In this document: positions 38,891 through 50,981 of the stretch, one piece after another
How the letters are laid out: the number at the start of each line of letters is the position of its first letter
Position numbering within the stretch: the first letter of the stretch is position 1
NCBI GenBank assembly: GCA_023053575.1
Contig: JAKZAP010000022.1
Span: 13,992,518 to 14,056,517 of the forward strand
Reading direction: 5' to 3'
DNA length: 64,000 nucleotides
Source: Branchinecta lynchi
Lineage: Eukaryota > Arthropoda > Branchiopoda > Anostraca > Branchinectidae
Notes under the pieces: generated by a model
The model's input: only the letters and a program-made list of their open reading frames with translations
The model's database searches: none
What the model was told of the DNA's origin: nothing
Position numbers and translations under genes: made by a program

Positions 38891-39702
38891 GATAAAATAT
38901 TAAACTCTAAAAAAAAAACGAATTTTGCACCCCACTAGGTTTCTCAACTTGTTATATGTTGTACAGTTTTCTTTTTCTCTACAAGATGGTGCAAAAATCA
39001 TTTCTGCTGCAATTTGTTTGCGCTAGATTGACTATACCATATATTTGCGTACAACCAGAGTTGAAATCTGTTCAACTTCGCGGCAGCATTAAAATACCAT
39101 GTTTCTTCTTGAAATCAAATTGACTCTGTTTTGTGATGCATGCGAGCTCTTTCTTCCATCGAGTAAACAAAACCGCACAAACATTTTCTTCCTTGAGGTT
39201 GATAATTGAGAAGTTTCTAAGCCCCTAGCTTACCTCCTGTCTATCTAATCTGCAGTTCCGCGAAATTGGGATTCTGAATTCTTTCCGTGAACATGAATTT
39301 GTAAGGATCTCCCAAAACACATAAGGTAATCCATCTGGTTTATTAAATTATTTTACAACAGGCCTGCCTCTCTAAGATTTATTTTCCCTGTCTTTTCTGA
39401 CGAACGTTTGGCTCGATTAATCATCAAGTGGATATTAGTAAGGATGTAAGGGAGTACCTGATACCATTTGTACAATCTGAAGGGATCTTAAAGCACAAAT
39501 CTTACCACAAATAATGTTTTCCTAAAACAGCATTAACGGGAATTATCAATTTTCTTGATAGCACTTTTCAAGTAGACCCAGCCTTTCTATTCTCCGACGC
39601 GGAGGTTGGACGCAAAATATTTGAAATATGTGCGCGCCGTAGCTAAAAAGCGGGAAAACCAAGCAAAAGGAAGGATTCCAAAAGACAACATAGACCTGTC
39701 GT
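38891..39702. other. Intergenic DNA, no gene seen
   Basis: No repeat end or coding frame recognised. The last part, about 39590-39690, resembles a stretch at about 60070-60170 (TCTCCGACGCGG then GGGAGCAAAACG-type phrases). Confidence 0.3.
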
Positions 39703-39851
39703 CAGAGGCGTTACTAGCCAAAATGTTTGGGGGGGGGGGGGGACGAGGCATTTACCGACTGGCTGGTAATTTTTACCGACTTTTTCTTTAGAAAAAGACT
39801 GTTTTAACAACAAAATGACATTTTGAAGAAAAAAATCGACTAGTTTTCGGA

Positions 39852-40430
39852 TGTTACGATGACTGTATTTGTATATGGAGTTTGCACTCTCAAACCTGAT
39901 GTTATGGCGAGGGGTGTAGTAAGCCGGACATAAGATGGTAAATGTCCAGGTAAACAATCATCGGAGTCAGGATGGCCTAGGGCGTTGGTGGCCTACTACA
40001 CGTGCAGAACTTCACGGGTTCATTATGGATTCCCCTGGTCGATTCACACTATGGTTTGCATACCGAACACAAAACAGGTTATCAACCACCCATCATACAC
40101 TAGGCCTTACAGGCCAGCCCACTCTAAGGAGCTTAACAAAGACTCATAGAAGTGACCTATGGTCCGTAAATAAACAAAAGGTTTTATTAATAGATGTACT
40201 TACAAAAGAACAATCTTTAAGTGAAAAGAGTTGTTACCCGGCCGGGAACCGGGAAAGAAGTGTTTAGAAGAAGGTGACTCACACCCGGCGTGGCCAGAGA
40301 GTTAATAAGTAATACGAAAGAGTGGCCGCGACGGTATAAAAGATAAAAGACACAGGCAATGGAAGGGAGTAACGCTGCCTAGCGGCGGCATAAGGAAAAC
40401 GTACGGAATGCAGATGGCATCACCGTAACA
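39852..40430 (-). repeat. 3' LTR
   Basis: 579 bp, TG...CA ends with 7-bp perfect terminal inverted repeats. Next to it at 40431-40445 the minus strand reads GGAGGGGAGGTA, the polypurine tract. Confidence 0.9.
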
Positions 40431-41434
40431 TACCTCCCCTCCATATTGAGTCCGTGACCCACGGACTTAAAAGTTAAGCACCAGATTAACAAACTTTTGG
40501 CATCCATCTGCTAAAAGTTAACCATAAATGTTACATAAATCTGACCTTAGACCCAAATTAAAATATATTATTTTTAAAGTTTAGAGAAATACAAGAGGGT
40601 GGAGTGGCGATGTAGAGTCGGCATGGTGGTTCGTCAGCTTTGTGGTTTGAGGGGTCAGCTGGTACGGGCATAGCAAAAGCGGATGGTGTTGGTGTTGCTG
40701 GAGCGGCATAGGCCATGGGTGGTCTTGCAGGCGGGGAAGATGTTGGTGAACAGGTGGAGCTGTTAGCTGGTACCGGTATGGCAAAAGCGGATGGTGCTGG
40801 TGTTGCGCTGGAACGGTGTAGATGGTGGATGGTGATGTTGCATAAGCAAGCGGGAAAGATGGTGGTTAAAGCTGGGGCTGGTTAATTAGGTGGCCGAAGA
40901 CTGCGAGTTGGCTGGGCAGGTGGAGCGTACTCTGGCGAGATGTGCGTCGCAGAGCTGGTACGGGCGCTGGATAGGACGATGTTGATTCAGGCGCTGGATA
41001 TGATGATGTTGGTTTAGGCTGGAGCTGATATTGTCTAAGGCTGGAGGTGATGGAAATGGTGCTGCTTATGCTGGATTTGCGCTGGGCTGCTGGAAATGGC
41101 CGAAGTTGCGCTGGGCTGCTGATGTACCGCGTACTGATCCACCCTCAGGGGACAATAAAAAGAAAGGAACAGGGGATTGTTTTTAAAGTTTAATTAATTT
41201 TATGTAATGTTAAGTGAATTCTATAAAAGTGAAAAAAAAGAAAGAATTGGTCAGATTCTTCGTATATAAAAGATACGAAAATAATTATACCACCCGATGT
41301 CCACCCAATAAAAGAAAAACCACCCGAATGCCAGTTTGGGGTTAACAGGTGCTAAACTCCTAAGTCCAACAAAACTTCATATAAATAAATAATAAACAAT
41401 ATTGACCAAAGTGGATAATGGCAGAAGGCTTAAT

Positions 41435-42070
41435 TTAATATAACGGCAAAATGCCAAAGTTAAATTGATATAGAGGCAGAAGGCCAACATAACAAACATA
41501 ATATATATAACAGTGACAAAATGCCACAAAATCCATCATGAGATCATGAATCTCTGCAAATACTTGGCCAGAAGGGCATAATTTGCAAAAAAATAAGCCA
41601 CAAAGGCAACAACAAAGAAGGAACTTGAACTTGAGCTTGTCAGAAAAACAAAGGACTGTACATTTAGGCGAAACCGGCCTCGGCCACACAGGCAGTACAT
41701 AAACATTAAATAATAAAAAGGAGGGAACACTAGCGACGGCTAGTCGACCACACAGGCAAATATCACAAGAGAACCGAACTAGGCCACACAGGCAGTACAT
41801 AACGTAACACAAAAGAAACGATGTTCGTGGCTTATCGGCCACACAGGCGAATAGAACTGAGCCGAACAGAATCGGCCACACAGGCAGTACAAACATTAAG
41901 GTGGTATAAAGAGGGAACACTAATGGCGGCTTGTCAAGCACACAAGCGAGTATGGACAGAGCCGAGCCGAACTTGGCCGAATATGCTAAACACACAAAAT
42001 AGTAGGCAATCTGCCATGATGGGCCTTATGAATTGTGGCCGCAGGTACGCGAAACTATCACGGTAAACTA
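41435..42070. repeat. Degenerate short repeats inside the LTR element
   Basis: GGCCACACAGGC recurs at irregular spacing, often with AGTACATAA or AGTACAAACATTAA after it. The 186-codon minus-strand ORF here is a low-complexity read-out. Confidence 0.7.
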
Positions 42071-42227
42071 TTTACATCAGATGTCAGTGTCACATCAGGG
42101 TAGAGGGTTTGAAAACGGCCAGGCTGCAAAGGCATATATGCCGCTGGCGGAGTAAATGGCGCATTGGCGCAGAAATGTATAAATGTCACGTCAGGGTTGG
42201 AGATGTCGCCGTGTCTGGGGGACAGGT

Positions 42228-42842
42228 CTAATGTCTGTGGTCGTGAGAGGCATACCGCTCAGGTGGGTTGCGGTGCCTGACCGAACGTCGCAGCTCCGGA
42301 ATGGGCTGTGAAGGCGCTGGATTGGACGGGTAATGATGCCAGTTGTGAGGATGAATATTCGGCTGGGATTGATTTTGGGGGTAAGGATCAAACGCCGAAG
42401 TGGCTGGGTTCGGATCAATTTGGCCTTGGGAAGAGAGTTGAAATCTTTGAAGTAAAGAAGTAACATTACTCATCAATTCCAACAGGTCAGGCTGCGACAG
42501 AGCAGGCTGCGAAACAGCTGGCACTGTTTGGTTGGGCAAAGAGTGTGTGGGGACAGCTAAGTGCTGTGACGAAACCGTTGGCAGCTGAGAGCTAGTCACA
42601 AGCGGCTGTGAAAGGACAGCTGAAGGCTGAGCAAAAACGCCAGAAAACTGGGAATAATGAGCAGAAGGCTCAGAAGTTCTTGCTGGAGGATTAATGGGCT
42701 GGAAGGAGTTTAATGGGGCCAAAGAAGGTGCTTCAGAATGAAAGGTCGAGTAGGGTGGGGGTGGATCCTCAGTCGCCATGATATTTGGGGTGATCGGGGG
42801 GGAGTCAAAAGGGCCCCGACCGGTAACACGGTTTGGAATCAT
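42228..42842 (-). CDS. Pro/Ser/Gln-rich protein of the LTR element (gag-like?)
   Basis: 204 residues beginning near MIPNRVTGRGPF. It is rich in Pro, Ser and Gln, has a PPPPYSTF segment (a PPxY-type motif) and a short C-terminal Arg-rich part. There is no zinc knuckle and no recognisable capsid fold. Position after a 1.9-kb leader would suit a reduced gag, but it could be chance low complexity. Confidence 0.4.
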   Translation of the reverse strand: MIPNRVTGRGPFDSPPITPNIMATEDPPPPYSTFHSEAPSLAPLNSFQPINPPARTSEPSAHYSQFSGVFAQPSAVLSQPLVTSSQLPTVSSQHLAVPTHSLPNQTVPAVSQPALSQPDLLELMSNVTSLLQRFQLSSQGQIDPNPATSAFDPYPQNQSQPNIHPHNWHHYPSNPAPSQPIPELRRSVRHRNPPERYASHDHRH

Positions 42843-44775
42843 GAATAAGCTAGATACTATCTTTATATCTTTAACTTATTCAATATAATCAGAATACTTC
42901 TTACTTTTTAGATTTAATTCAATGTAATAAACAAAAATATCAAAGAGAAATCTCCCAAATGAGATTCAAAAAAAAAATATGAGAGAAAAGAGAAGACTGA
43001 CCAGGGACCAATATACAATGGGGGCAACAACCAATAAAGTAAACACTACCATATGACAACTTGTAAAAAAAAATATGTGAGGTTCCAACTCTTCTAACCT
43101 AAATACCAAATGTGAATTATTACCACATAAATCTCTCATTTTATGAGGTATTTTTAATTCTTGAAGAATATTTTTGTCAAAAAACTAAGAAATATGACTG
43201 GAATATTACATATCATATAAAAAAACATCTCACACAAATGGGTTATTCATTGTTTGTTTAACATACAGCCTCATAGAAAGATACATGGTCCTTAACCTAT
43301 GACATTACTTTTTAGTTCACTCACTATGACTTCAATGTCATATACAAATCTCTATCATCAAGAGAATAGCCCATCAGGTAAGGGGGAGGGGGGAATAATA
43401 AATCTGCGTGAAGGGGCATGGTCACAATGTGACTCATCATCTCTCAATAAAGCCTTATAATAAAGGCTAATACCTTCTTGCCTTCTGACAAAGGTCTTAG
43501 AACAGTGGTGCTATATCTCAGGGAGAGGGGAACATAATAACACAGGGACTAATAGCACCACAATTCATCTCAATAAATATGCCTATAGGGGGGGAAGGGT
43601 CTCCCAACTTAACCTAACGACCCACTTATTAAGGAAACATAAGGGATACATTGCCAGGAAAGTAGGTTGACTAAAAAAAAGTGAGGCCTACTGATACCAT
43701 ATCAACAAGCATACAAGGGGGGGAGGGTCTCCAACTTAGCTAACCAACCCAGTTATAAAGTAAACATAACGGATAAACTGGCAGCAAAGAAGGATGACTA
43801 AAAAAAAATAGGGGACACAATCGTACCACTAAACTATATTCACATTCATAAACATCATCTGTAATGTCAGAACAGGTCATAATTCCTGTCATAACAGGAA
43901 AATATGGACGTAACATCCATTTCCATACAAAATTCTAATCTGTGAGGCTATTTGTTAGCTCAGGTCGCGATTCCTGACTAACACAAACAACGATGACAAC
44001 AAAACCACTGGTGAAAAATACCTATGAAAATGCTCCACATAATTCATGAAAGATAAATTCCTGATCAGGGAATAATATATCATAAATATTCATCAAAAAA
44101 TAATATGTAACAGTCATACTAACTATTAACCAGCCCAAGAAGTTACAAAACTTCTGGCAAATGCAATCTTAATGGACCCATCAATCATGCTATTAGTGGA
44201 ACCTCACCTAATAAATATCCTTAATTACCCAAAATAAAAATATTATTACCCATATTTTTACTCATAAATAGAGGACTTGCCTCACTTATCTGGGGCATAC
44301 CTCAAGAAAAATGGGGATATTAGGCCTAAGTTGTCATAAGGTAACGCTTACTTTAAACTAAACGATAAAAAAATCCAGTACTACAAACCAAAGGGTAAAT
44401 CGACCAAAATTTAATTTTTAAGTTATTTTCCCCCTTAAATCTTATAATAATTCCCCATTCTTGCTATTAAACCTATAATTTATTCCAAACAATAAACAAA
44501 TTCCCAAAAATTTTAGTTTACGTTCTTCGAAAAAAAAATCCAAAGTTTTTACTTTACGTTCTTCGAAGAAAAAAAAATCAGAAAATTTTACTTTACATTC
44601 TTCGACAAAAAAAATTGCAAATTTACTTTTAACCTATTATTATAATAAAGCAATGGGGAAAAAAATCCAAAAACCCACTTCATGTACCATAGTTACGACA
44701 ATGGTGTGGGGAAAAAAAAAATCCAAAATCCACTTCTTATATCATTGATACGACAATGGTGCGGGGAAAAAATCC
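42843..44775. other. Non-coding leader of the LTR element
   Basis: A/T-rich, no frame of note. Near the 5' LTR (44500-44775) it contains repeated TTCTTCGA and CCAC-TTCT phrases. Confidence 0.6.
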
Positions 44776-44795
44776 AAATCCCACTTCTGAAACCA
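44776..44795 (-). promoter_or_regulatory. Primer-binding site of the LTR element
   Basis: Minus strand TGGTTTCAGAAGTGGGATT starts one base after the 5' LTR. It matches the 3' end of arthropod tRNA-Leu(CAG) (as recalled) with one mismatch. Two decayed copies of the same segment follow at about 44715-44735 and 44675-44690. Confidence 0.6.
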
Positions 44796-44796
44796 T

Positions 44797-45375
44797 TGTT
44801 ACGATGACTGTATTTGTATATGGAGTTTGCACTCTCAAACCTGATGTTATGGCGAGGGGTGTAGTAAGCCGGACATAAGATGGTAAATGTCCAGGTAAAC
44901 AATCATCGGAGTCAGGATGGCCTAGGGCGTTGGTGGCCTACTACACGTGCAGAACTTCACGGGTTCATTATGGATTCCCCTGGTCGATTCACACTATGGT
45001 TTGCATACCGAACACAAAACAGGTTATCAACCACCCATCATACACTAGGCCTTACAGGCCAGCCCACTCTAAGGAGCTTAACAAAGACTCATAGAAGTGA
45101 CCTATGGTCCGTAAATAAACAAAAGGTTTTATTAATAGATGTACTTACAAAAGAACAATCTTTAAGTGAAAAGAGTTGTTACCCGGCCGGGAACCGGGAA
45201 AGAAGTGTTTAGAAGAAGGTGACTCACACCCGGCCTGGCCAGAGAGTTAATAAGTAATACGAAAGAGTGGCCGCGACGGTATAAAAGATAAAAGACACAG
45301 GCAATGGAAGGGAGTAACGCTGCCTAGCGGCGGCATAAGGAAAACGTACGGAATGCAGATGGCATCACCGTAACA
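44797..45375 (-). repeat. 5' LTR
   Basis: 579 bp, almost identical to 39852-40430. Confidence 0.9.
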
Positions 45376-45842
45376 CGGAAAAATCCGCTGATTTTCAAAA
45401 AAACCGACTGTTTTCATGAAAAAAACAACTGTTTTCATGAAAAATCGCGGCGCTTCACGCCGAATCGGTTATTTTTTACCGGCTGGCCGACAGCTTTTTG
45501 GGGGGGAGGGGCGTCCCCCCCCCCCCCCCCCCAGTCGTGACGCCCCTGACTGTCGTCCTAGTAAGCCTTATAAAATAAAAAACAAAAAACATAATATGAA
45601 TCTTCCCCTACACTTATTTTTGGAAATGCTGTCGCCAGACCTTAGAGCTTTCGGTATTTTGCGCTCCGTGACAAACAAACGTGGCTCAGCCGAAAAGCGC
45701 TAATATCTTTAGTTGCCAAAGAAAACAAATAGGAAGGGCAGGGATTTCAAAAACAGGCAAAAGAGCATCTACTGCTTGTTTTGTTTGTCGTCATTATCTG
45801 CATATTCAGCAGATGGTTTTTGGCGATTTTTCGGCTCTTCCT

Positions 45843-46121
45843 GAGCCTCGTTTTTGTTGCATGCTGCAGGTCCACTTCTCGGCCGATTCCGGACTGATTC
45901 ATTCTACATCCGTTTTTGCACTGCAGCGCTTCCGAGAAAGACGGCAGCGCTTCTCGAGAATCACGGACTTGCTCCCCGACCAAGTCCGTGCTTCCCTGCA
46001 AGATGCTGCAGCGCTGCCGCTTCAACCAAGAAGAAAGTGAATCCAAAAACGCATATTGTGCAAAAGCAAAGAAGTGCTGCAGCAGCGATGCGGCAGCGCT
46101 ACTGCAACAAAAACGAGGCTC
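45843..46121. mobile_element. MITE with GAGCCTCGTTTTTGTTGCA termini (copy 2)
   Basis: Close match to 3561-3842 over its whole length. A target duplication is not evident. A loose extra end lies at about 46231-46249. Confidence 0.7.
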
Positions 46122-46555
46122 TGGTAACGCACGAAGAAATTCAAGATATATTACCACTATCATCACTCAAAGGTAAACAAAACTGACTAAAATCAGCGAC
46201 TCTGGTCTGTGATTGGTCCAAACACTCCAAACAACAAAAACGAGGCTCTGATGGCAACGCTTGTTATGCATAACATTTTCAAACCCAACAGACAACATCC
46301 GAAGTGTTGTCTGTTACGCATTGTCTGTTGAAACCGCGCATCCTTCTGTTGTCTGTTATGAAACTTCTGACAGCGTAAGAGGGGTCCTTTATGATTTGCG
46401 ACTGATGAACCTCAAATTCAAAGACCTTAACTGCGTTCTTTGTCACAGGAGTTCTCACCGGTGGTCTCCGGTTTTTCTATGAGCCGTTTTTGCATCCACA
46501 AGTGACTACTCACCAGTCTTATAACCCGTTTTTGAACTAACTTTTACCTCACCGG

Positions 46556-48380
46556 CAGGGGCGTCACTAGTCTTTTACCTTTGGGGGGGGGGGCGTCCGG
46601 TTTGCGCCGACGGACTCGAAAATGTGCCGACGAAACGTTTCCCGACAGCACAGAAAAGCCGGGGTAAAACTGCAATGCATCCGTAGAGATTATTCCTTTG
46701 ATGTAATTTCGTATATTAAAGTTCACATACTTGGCTTTTCATTTTACCTTTCGCGAAAAATCGAGGCTTCCACCGACTGTACCAAGAACAAGTTAAACTA
46801 AGCGCCGCAGGCGAAATTTTTAAAATCTGCCTTTTTTCTGGAAGAATTTAGCTATACCTACCATAAAAGTTCTAGCTTTTAACGTGTTTCTGACCCCCCA
46901 CACATTTCATTCCTAAAACTTCAATTAAATGAATCATCGTTCTTCCAATCAAAGAATAATACAAATTCAGCCGCAGGCGAAATTTTTTTTAAATTAACTG
47001 TAATGCATCACTTGAGATTATTCCTTTGATATAATTTCGTATTTTAAAGTTCACATGCTCTTCAGTTTAGAATGCATTAAAAAGCTTTCACTTTAAATCT
47101 GCTTTTTCCGGAAAAATTTAGCTATAGTGCAATACAATTTCCGGCTTTTAGCGTGTTTGAAATCCCAAGAATTTATATCCTAAAACGAAAACTAAATGAT
47201 ACACCGTTCTTCCAAATAGAAAATACTAAAAAATGCGCCGCAGGCGAAATCTTGTGTAAAACTAACTGTAATGCATCAATTGAGGTTGTTCCTTTGATGT
47301 AAATTCATATATTTAAATTCACATATTCAGCTTTTTGTTTCAGCTTTCGCTAAAAAGCGAAGCTTCCAGCGACTGTACCCCAGATGAACTAAGCAACGCC
47401 GGCGAAATTTGTTTAAGCCTGTACTTTTTCCGGAAAAATTTGCGCCAGACAAATGTTTGCAGAATCTGATTTCTTACGTATAAAAAAAAACCCGATGTGC
47501 GGACAAGAATACGGACGCCCGACAAAAGCATTCAGCATTCGATTTCTTCTGTGGTTTGCCCGACAAGACTGTAAAGAACTATATTTTGTACGTGTAAATA
47601 GAAGCCGATGTACCGACGAGACTTGAACTTTCGGCATGCGCCAGATAAAAATTCACAGAATTTGATTTTTTTTTTCGCGTAAAAAGAACCCAATGTGCCG
47701 ACGACAATACCGAAGCCCGGCAAAACCATCGAGCATTTGATTTTGTATGTGCTTTGCCCGACTAGACTGTACAACACTTGATTTCTTACGTGTAAAAATA
47801 ACCCCTTGTGCCGATGAGACTTGAACTTCCCGAGTGCGCCCCACAGGGTTTGCAAAATTTGATTTCTTAAGTATAATTAGAACCCGATGTGCCGACGAGT
47901 CGACCGACGCCCGACAAAAGCATACAAAGTTTATTTCTTCTGGATTCCTTCTGTATAAAAAGAACCCGATGAGCCGACGAGAATATCGAGGCAGGACAAA
48001 AAAAGCATGCATAATTCAATTTCTTCAGTGTTTTGCCCGACAAATGTTTGCATGATTTCATTCTTGCGTGAAAGGAACACGATGTGCCGACGATTCGACC
48101 GACGCCCGAAAAAAACATAAACATTTATTTCTTCTGGATTCCTTATGTATAAAAAAAAAACGATGTGCCGGCGAGAATATCGAGGCATGACAAAAGCATG
48201 CAGAATTCGATTTCTTCAGTGTTTTGCCCGACAAATGTTTGCATGATTTCGTGTCTTGCGTATAAAAAGAACCCGATGTGCCGACGAGTCGACCGACGCC
48301 TGACAAAGCATGAACAATTTTCTTTCATTTGTGTTTGCCGGCGCTTCCCCCCCTACCCCCCCCCCATAGTGACGCCCCTG
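46556..48380. mobile_element. hAT-like element with internal repeats (1,825 bp)
   Basis: Ends CAGGGGCGTCACTA and TAGTGACGCCCCTG are inverted, flanked by perfect 8-bp duplications CTCACCGG (46548-46555, 48381-48388). No transposase frame. About nine copies of a GATGTGCCGACGAG-centred unit occupy 47480-48320. Confidence 0.9.
47480..48320. repeat. Alternating repeat array inside the hAT-like element
   Basis: AACCCGATGTGCCGACGAG-like cores occur near 47490, 47606, 47686, 47795, 47878, 47961, 48075, 48150 and 48265. Spacings alternate between about 80 and about 115 bp. The many overlapping minus-strand ORFs are read-outs of this array. Confidence 0.75.
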
Positions 48381-48388
48381 CTCACCGG

Positions 48389-48689
48389 TGCGGACTAACC
48401 AGAACCTGCTCGTGAGCTCGGCTTCAGTGAGGAGTTAGCAACAAATCATCGGTAGCCCAAAAAACGCGTTATAAGAGAAGGACCGGACACTAGTGATGAC
48501 TGATGACAAAACACCAGAGACAGCTGGGGTGCAAGGAACGCAGCTCTTGTTAGACGAGTTCTCCTTTTCTTAGCTTACAATTCCTAGGTCCATCATCTCT
48601 GATAGGCCAATCGAATAAAAGAGGGGCTATAAGGCAGCAATCCTAATGAACACATGTTGCCACGCGTGACTAATTCCCAGTTAATAATT
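48389..48689. other. Upstream region of cuticle gene 3
   Basis: No gene or repeat end recognised. Confidence 0.3.
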
Positions 48690-48768
48690 CCACCAGGTGA
48701 TCTCGAGTACTTGGGCGCGGTCTTTTCAAACTATAAAACGCGCTGATTATGTCTTAGAGGCTATCAGT
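48690..48768 (+). promoter_or_regulatory. Core promoter of cuticle gene 3
   Basis: TATAAA at 48732-48737, TCAGT at 48764-48768, with the shared GGGCGCGGTCTTTTCAAAC block. Confidence 0.85.
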
Positions 48769-48815
48769 TGTCAACTCTTGTGTCAGGAACAAACACAAAG
48801 AAGCAAAATCAAAAT

Positions 48816-50443
48816 ATGAAGGTAAATAGCATCCTTATTTGTTTAGCAGACTGTTGAAAACCCTAACATTCCAACAGCTTGAAAGCTATGCACTGCGAAA
48901 ATACACCATCCACCATTATTTTCTTTAATCCATCCGTATTCCTTATTCATTGCATAAAATCTGTTCACGCTATATCTTATTCTATGGTTTGTTTCGTTAC
49001 TTAATATCCAAAAGATCTTTTCAAATTTCAAAGAAGATTACAAGTCATTGTCGATGATAAGTAGAGTCAAACAGACTTGGCAAAATCGGCGAGAAAAACA
49101 ATATCAAAATGTTACAAAGATCAACAGGAACAATTATATTCTTCTTGGTCCTGCTTAACAGTCAAACTCGTAGTTTGTATCCTAGGAGCGCGAACTACTC
49201 CTAATCTATATGGTTAGGTGAATTCATGGTTGGAAATGTCACTATAGTTGACTACTTCCATACGGAGGAGCCAACTCATCCAACGGCCAATCCCGGTTTT
49301 CTGAACTACCTGAGTTTTGAAAATTTCTAAGGAATTTCTAAGAGAAGAGGAAGCGACGAACAAGAGACTTGCAAGTCCCTTCAATCTGCAGGTCTAAGCA
49401 GACTAATATTTCCAGGTATTCATCGCTATCGCTTTCCTCGCCGTCGCGGCTGCAGCTCCTCAATACCCCAAGCCTGCCTACCCCGAATACAAACCAGCAT
49501 ACAAGGCTGACTACAAGCAAGAAGTAAGTATCCTCCATTTCTATAGACCTTAAAGTACATATAACCGCCCGAATTTTTGCTGGTATTTTTTTTGTCTGGA
49601 CAGAGAAAACGCATTCCTAAAAGATATATTGTATAAAAAAAAGAAAAAAAAGAAAAAGATATATATTCGGAGCTATATAGCGTGTCGTTCACGCAATGAG
49701 GTCGAAGCACCAAGGCTGACGTGAGTGCACGAAGAGATTGACCCAAATAGTATGACTGTTTCCCCACTATCAATTCTCACCACTCGGTGAAACTTTTATA
49801 CTAATATAGGCTTCACCCCGTTCTTTACTGTTACCCCTCACGCTCGCAAACGGAGCAAACCACGAACAAACGAAAGCGTAACACAGACAAGTCGACGAAC
49901 GACGTAATTGGGGTTAACCTGCCCTGTTAAGTGGTGATCATAAGATCATGGGACCTTGCAGACCCATTTCCTTCAATGCGACAGACTTTGCAAAAAGGTG
50001 GGATTACTTGCTATTTCTCCACACAGAACCGTTAAGAATCATCATTTTCATTCCAGCATGCTCCAGCGGCGTACGACTTCGCCTGGGCCGTGAAGGACGA
50101 CTACACCTACAATGACTACAAGCACCAGGAGACCTCTGACGACAAGGGATACGTCAAGGGAAGCTACCAGACCCTCCTCCCAGACGGCCGTGTCCAGACT
50201 GTCTCCTACACCGCTGATGACTACACAGGATATGTCGCTGATGTCCAGTACTCCGGCGAGGCCAAATACGATTACAAACCAGCATACAAACCATCCTACC
50301 CAGCACAAGAATACAAAGCACCAGCATACCCTACCCCGGCGTACCCCGCTCCAGCATACAAGGCACCAGCTTACCAGGCACCAGCATACAAGGCACCGGC
50401 TTACCCTTCCTACACCCCAAGATACCCAGCACCAAAATACTAG
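48816..50443 (+). CDS. R&R cuticle protein, gene 3 (three exons, shorter tail)
   Basis: Secreted chitin-binding cuticle protein. Exons 48816-48821, 49416-49523 and 50057-50443 give 166 residues, eight fewer than the other three genes because one PAY repeat block is missing. It differs also by Val for Gly at residue 3, His for Tyr at the first residue of exon 3, AQEYKAPAY and TPRYPAPKY near the end. Splice sites are normal. The polyadenylation signal is at 50514-50519. It is the most compact copy (1.6 kb), with no MITE recognised in its introns. Confidence 0.93.
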
Positions 50444-50557
50444 ATAACTTCAATCTGATTTGAAATCTCAGATATTATTGTTAGTCTTTTTTACGCCGAT
50501 ATTTTTTTACTTGAATAAACGAAAATTTAAACGAGATAAATTGGAAGAACCTGCCTT

Positions 50558-50630
50558 TGACCCCAAGAGCAAATAGATGGCTCTGACCCCAAGAGCAAAT
50601 AGATGGCTCTGACCCCAAGAGCAAATGGGT
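50558..50630. repeat. 26-bp tandem repeat, three copies
   Basis: TGACCCCAAGAGCAAATAGA plus TGGCTC, starting at 50558, 50584 and 50610, just after gene 3. Confidence 0.9.
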
Positions 50631-50981
50631 GTGGCACTCAAGTTCAACGTCCAACCCTAGAACGCCCAACTCTCAACAACTGACAAGCCATTCTCGAAAT
50701 TTACAACATTATAATTGTTGCGAAGTGACCATCTTCCCACAAAAAGATAAGTGATAGCGTACTAATGACTTAACTTATGGCTGATTCCCACTCCGAATCA
50801 GGAAGTGTTTTGGGCCAGAAGACATGTTGCAAAAAAAACGTGGGAACTAGGAAGTAAGATAGTTTTTTTGCTAGCTGTCTGATCAGATAGTCTTGGCGAT
50901 GTCAGACAAGGTAATCGGAGTATGAGTCTCAAATTTCTAGCAGAATTTTCATTTCTACGAGCTTTATTTCCATTCTTTCAT

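Larger units (their letters stand above)
39852..45375 (-). mobile_element. Young non-autonomous LTR retrotransposon (5,524 bp)
   Basis: Two 579-bp LTRs begin TGTTACG and end CGTAACA; comparison by eye shows one difference (CCGGCGTGG / CCGGCCTGG). CGGA stands on both sides (39848-39851, 45376-45379). A primer-binding site and a purine tract place the 5' LTR on the right, so the element reads on the minus strand. No reverse transcriptase, protease or integrase frame is visible in the 4.4-kb interior; it must move in trans. Near-identical LTRs point to a very recent insertion. Confidence 0.9.
39703..45548. mobile_element. hAT-like MITE split by an LTR retrotransposon
   Basis: Left end CAGAGGCGTTACTAGCC at 39703, right end GTCGTGACGCCCCTG at 45548. 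Flanks CCTGTCGT and ACTGTCGT are an 8-bp duplication with one mismatch. The MITE sequence itself is only 39703-39851 plus 45376-45548. It is related to 16312-16612. Confidence 0.75.

Noticed and set aside
41435..41995. 186-codon Cys/Leu-rich ORF in the LTR element
   Set aside because: Low-complexity read-out of the GGCCACACAGGC repeats.
42228..42842. Firm assignment of the Pro-rich ORF as gag
   Set aside because: No capsid or zinc-knuckle motif; kept only as a low-confidence feature.
47340..48328. Stack of overlapping minus-strand ORFs of 60-119 codons
   Set aside because: All are translations of the repeat array of the hAT-like element, in several frames.
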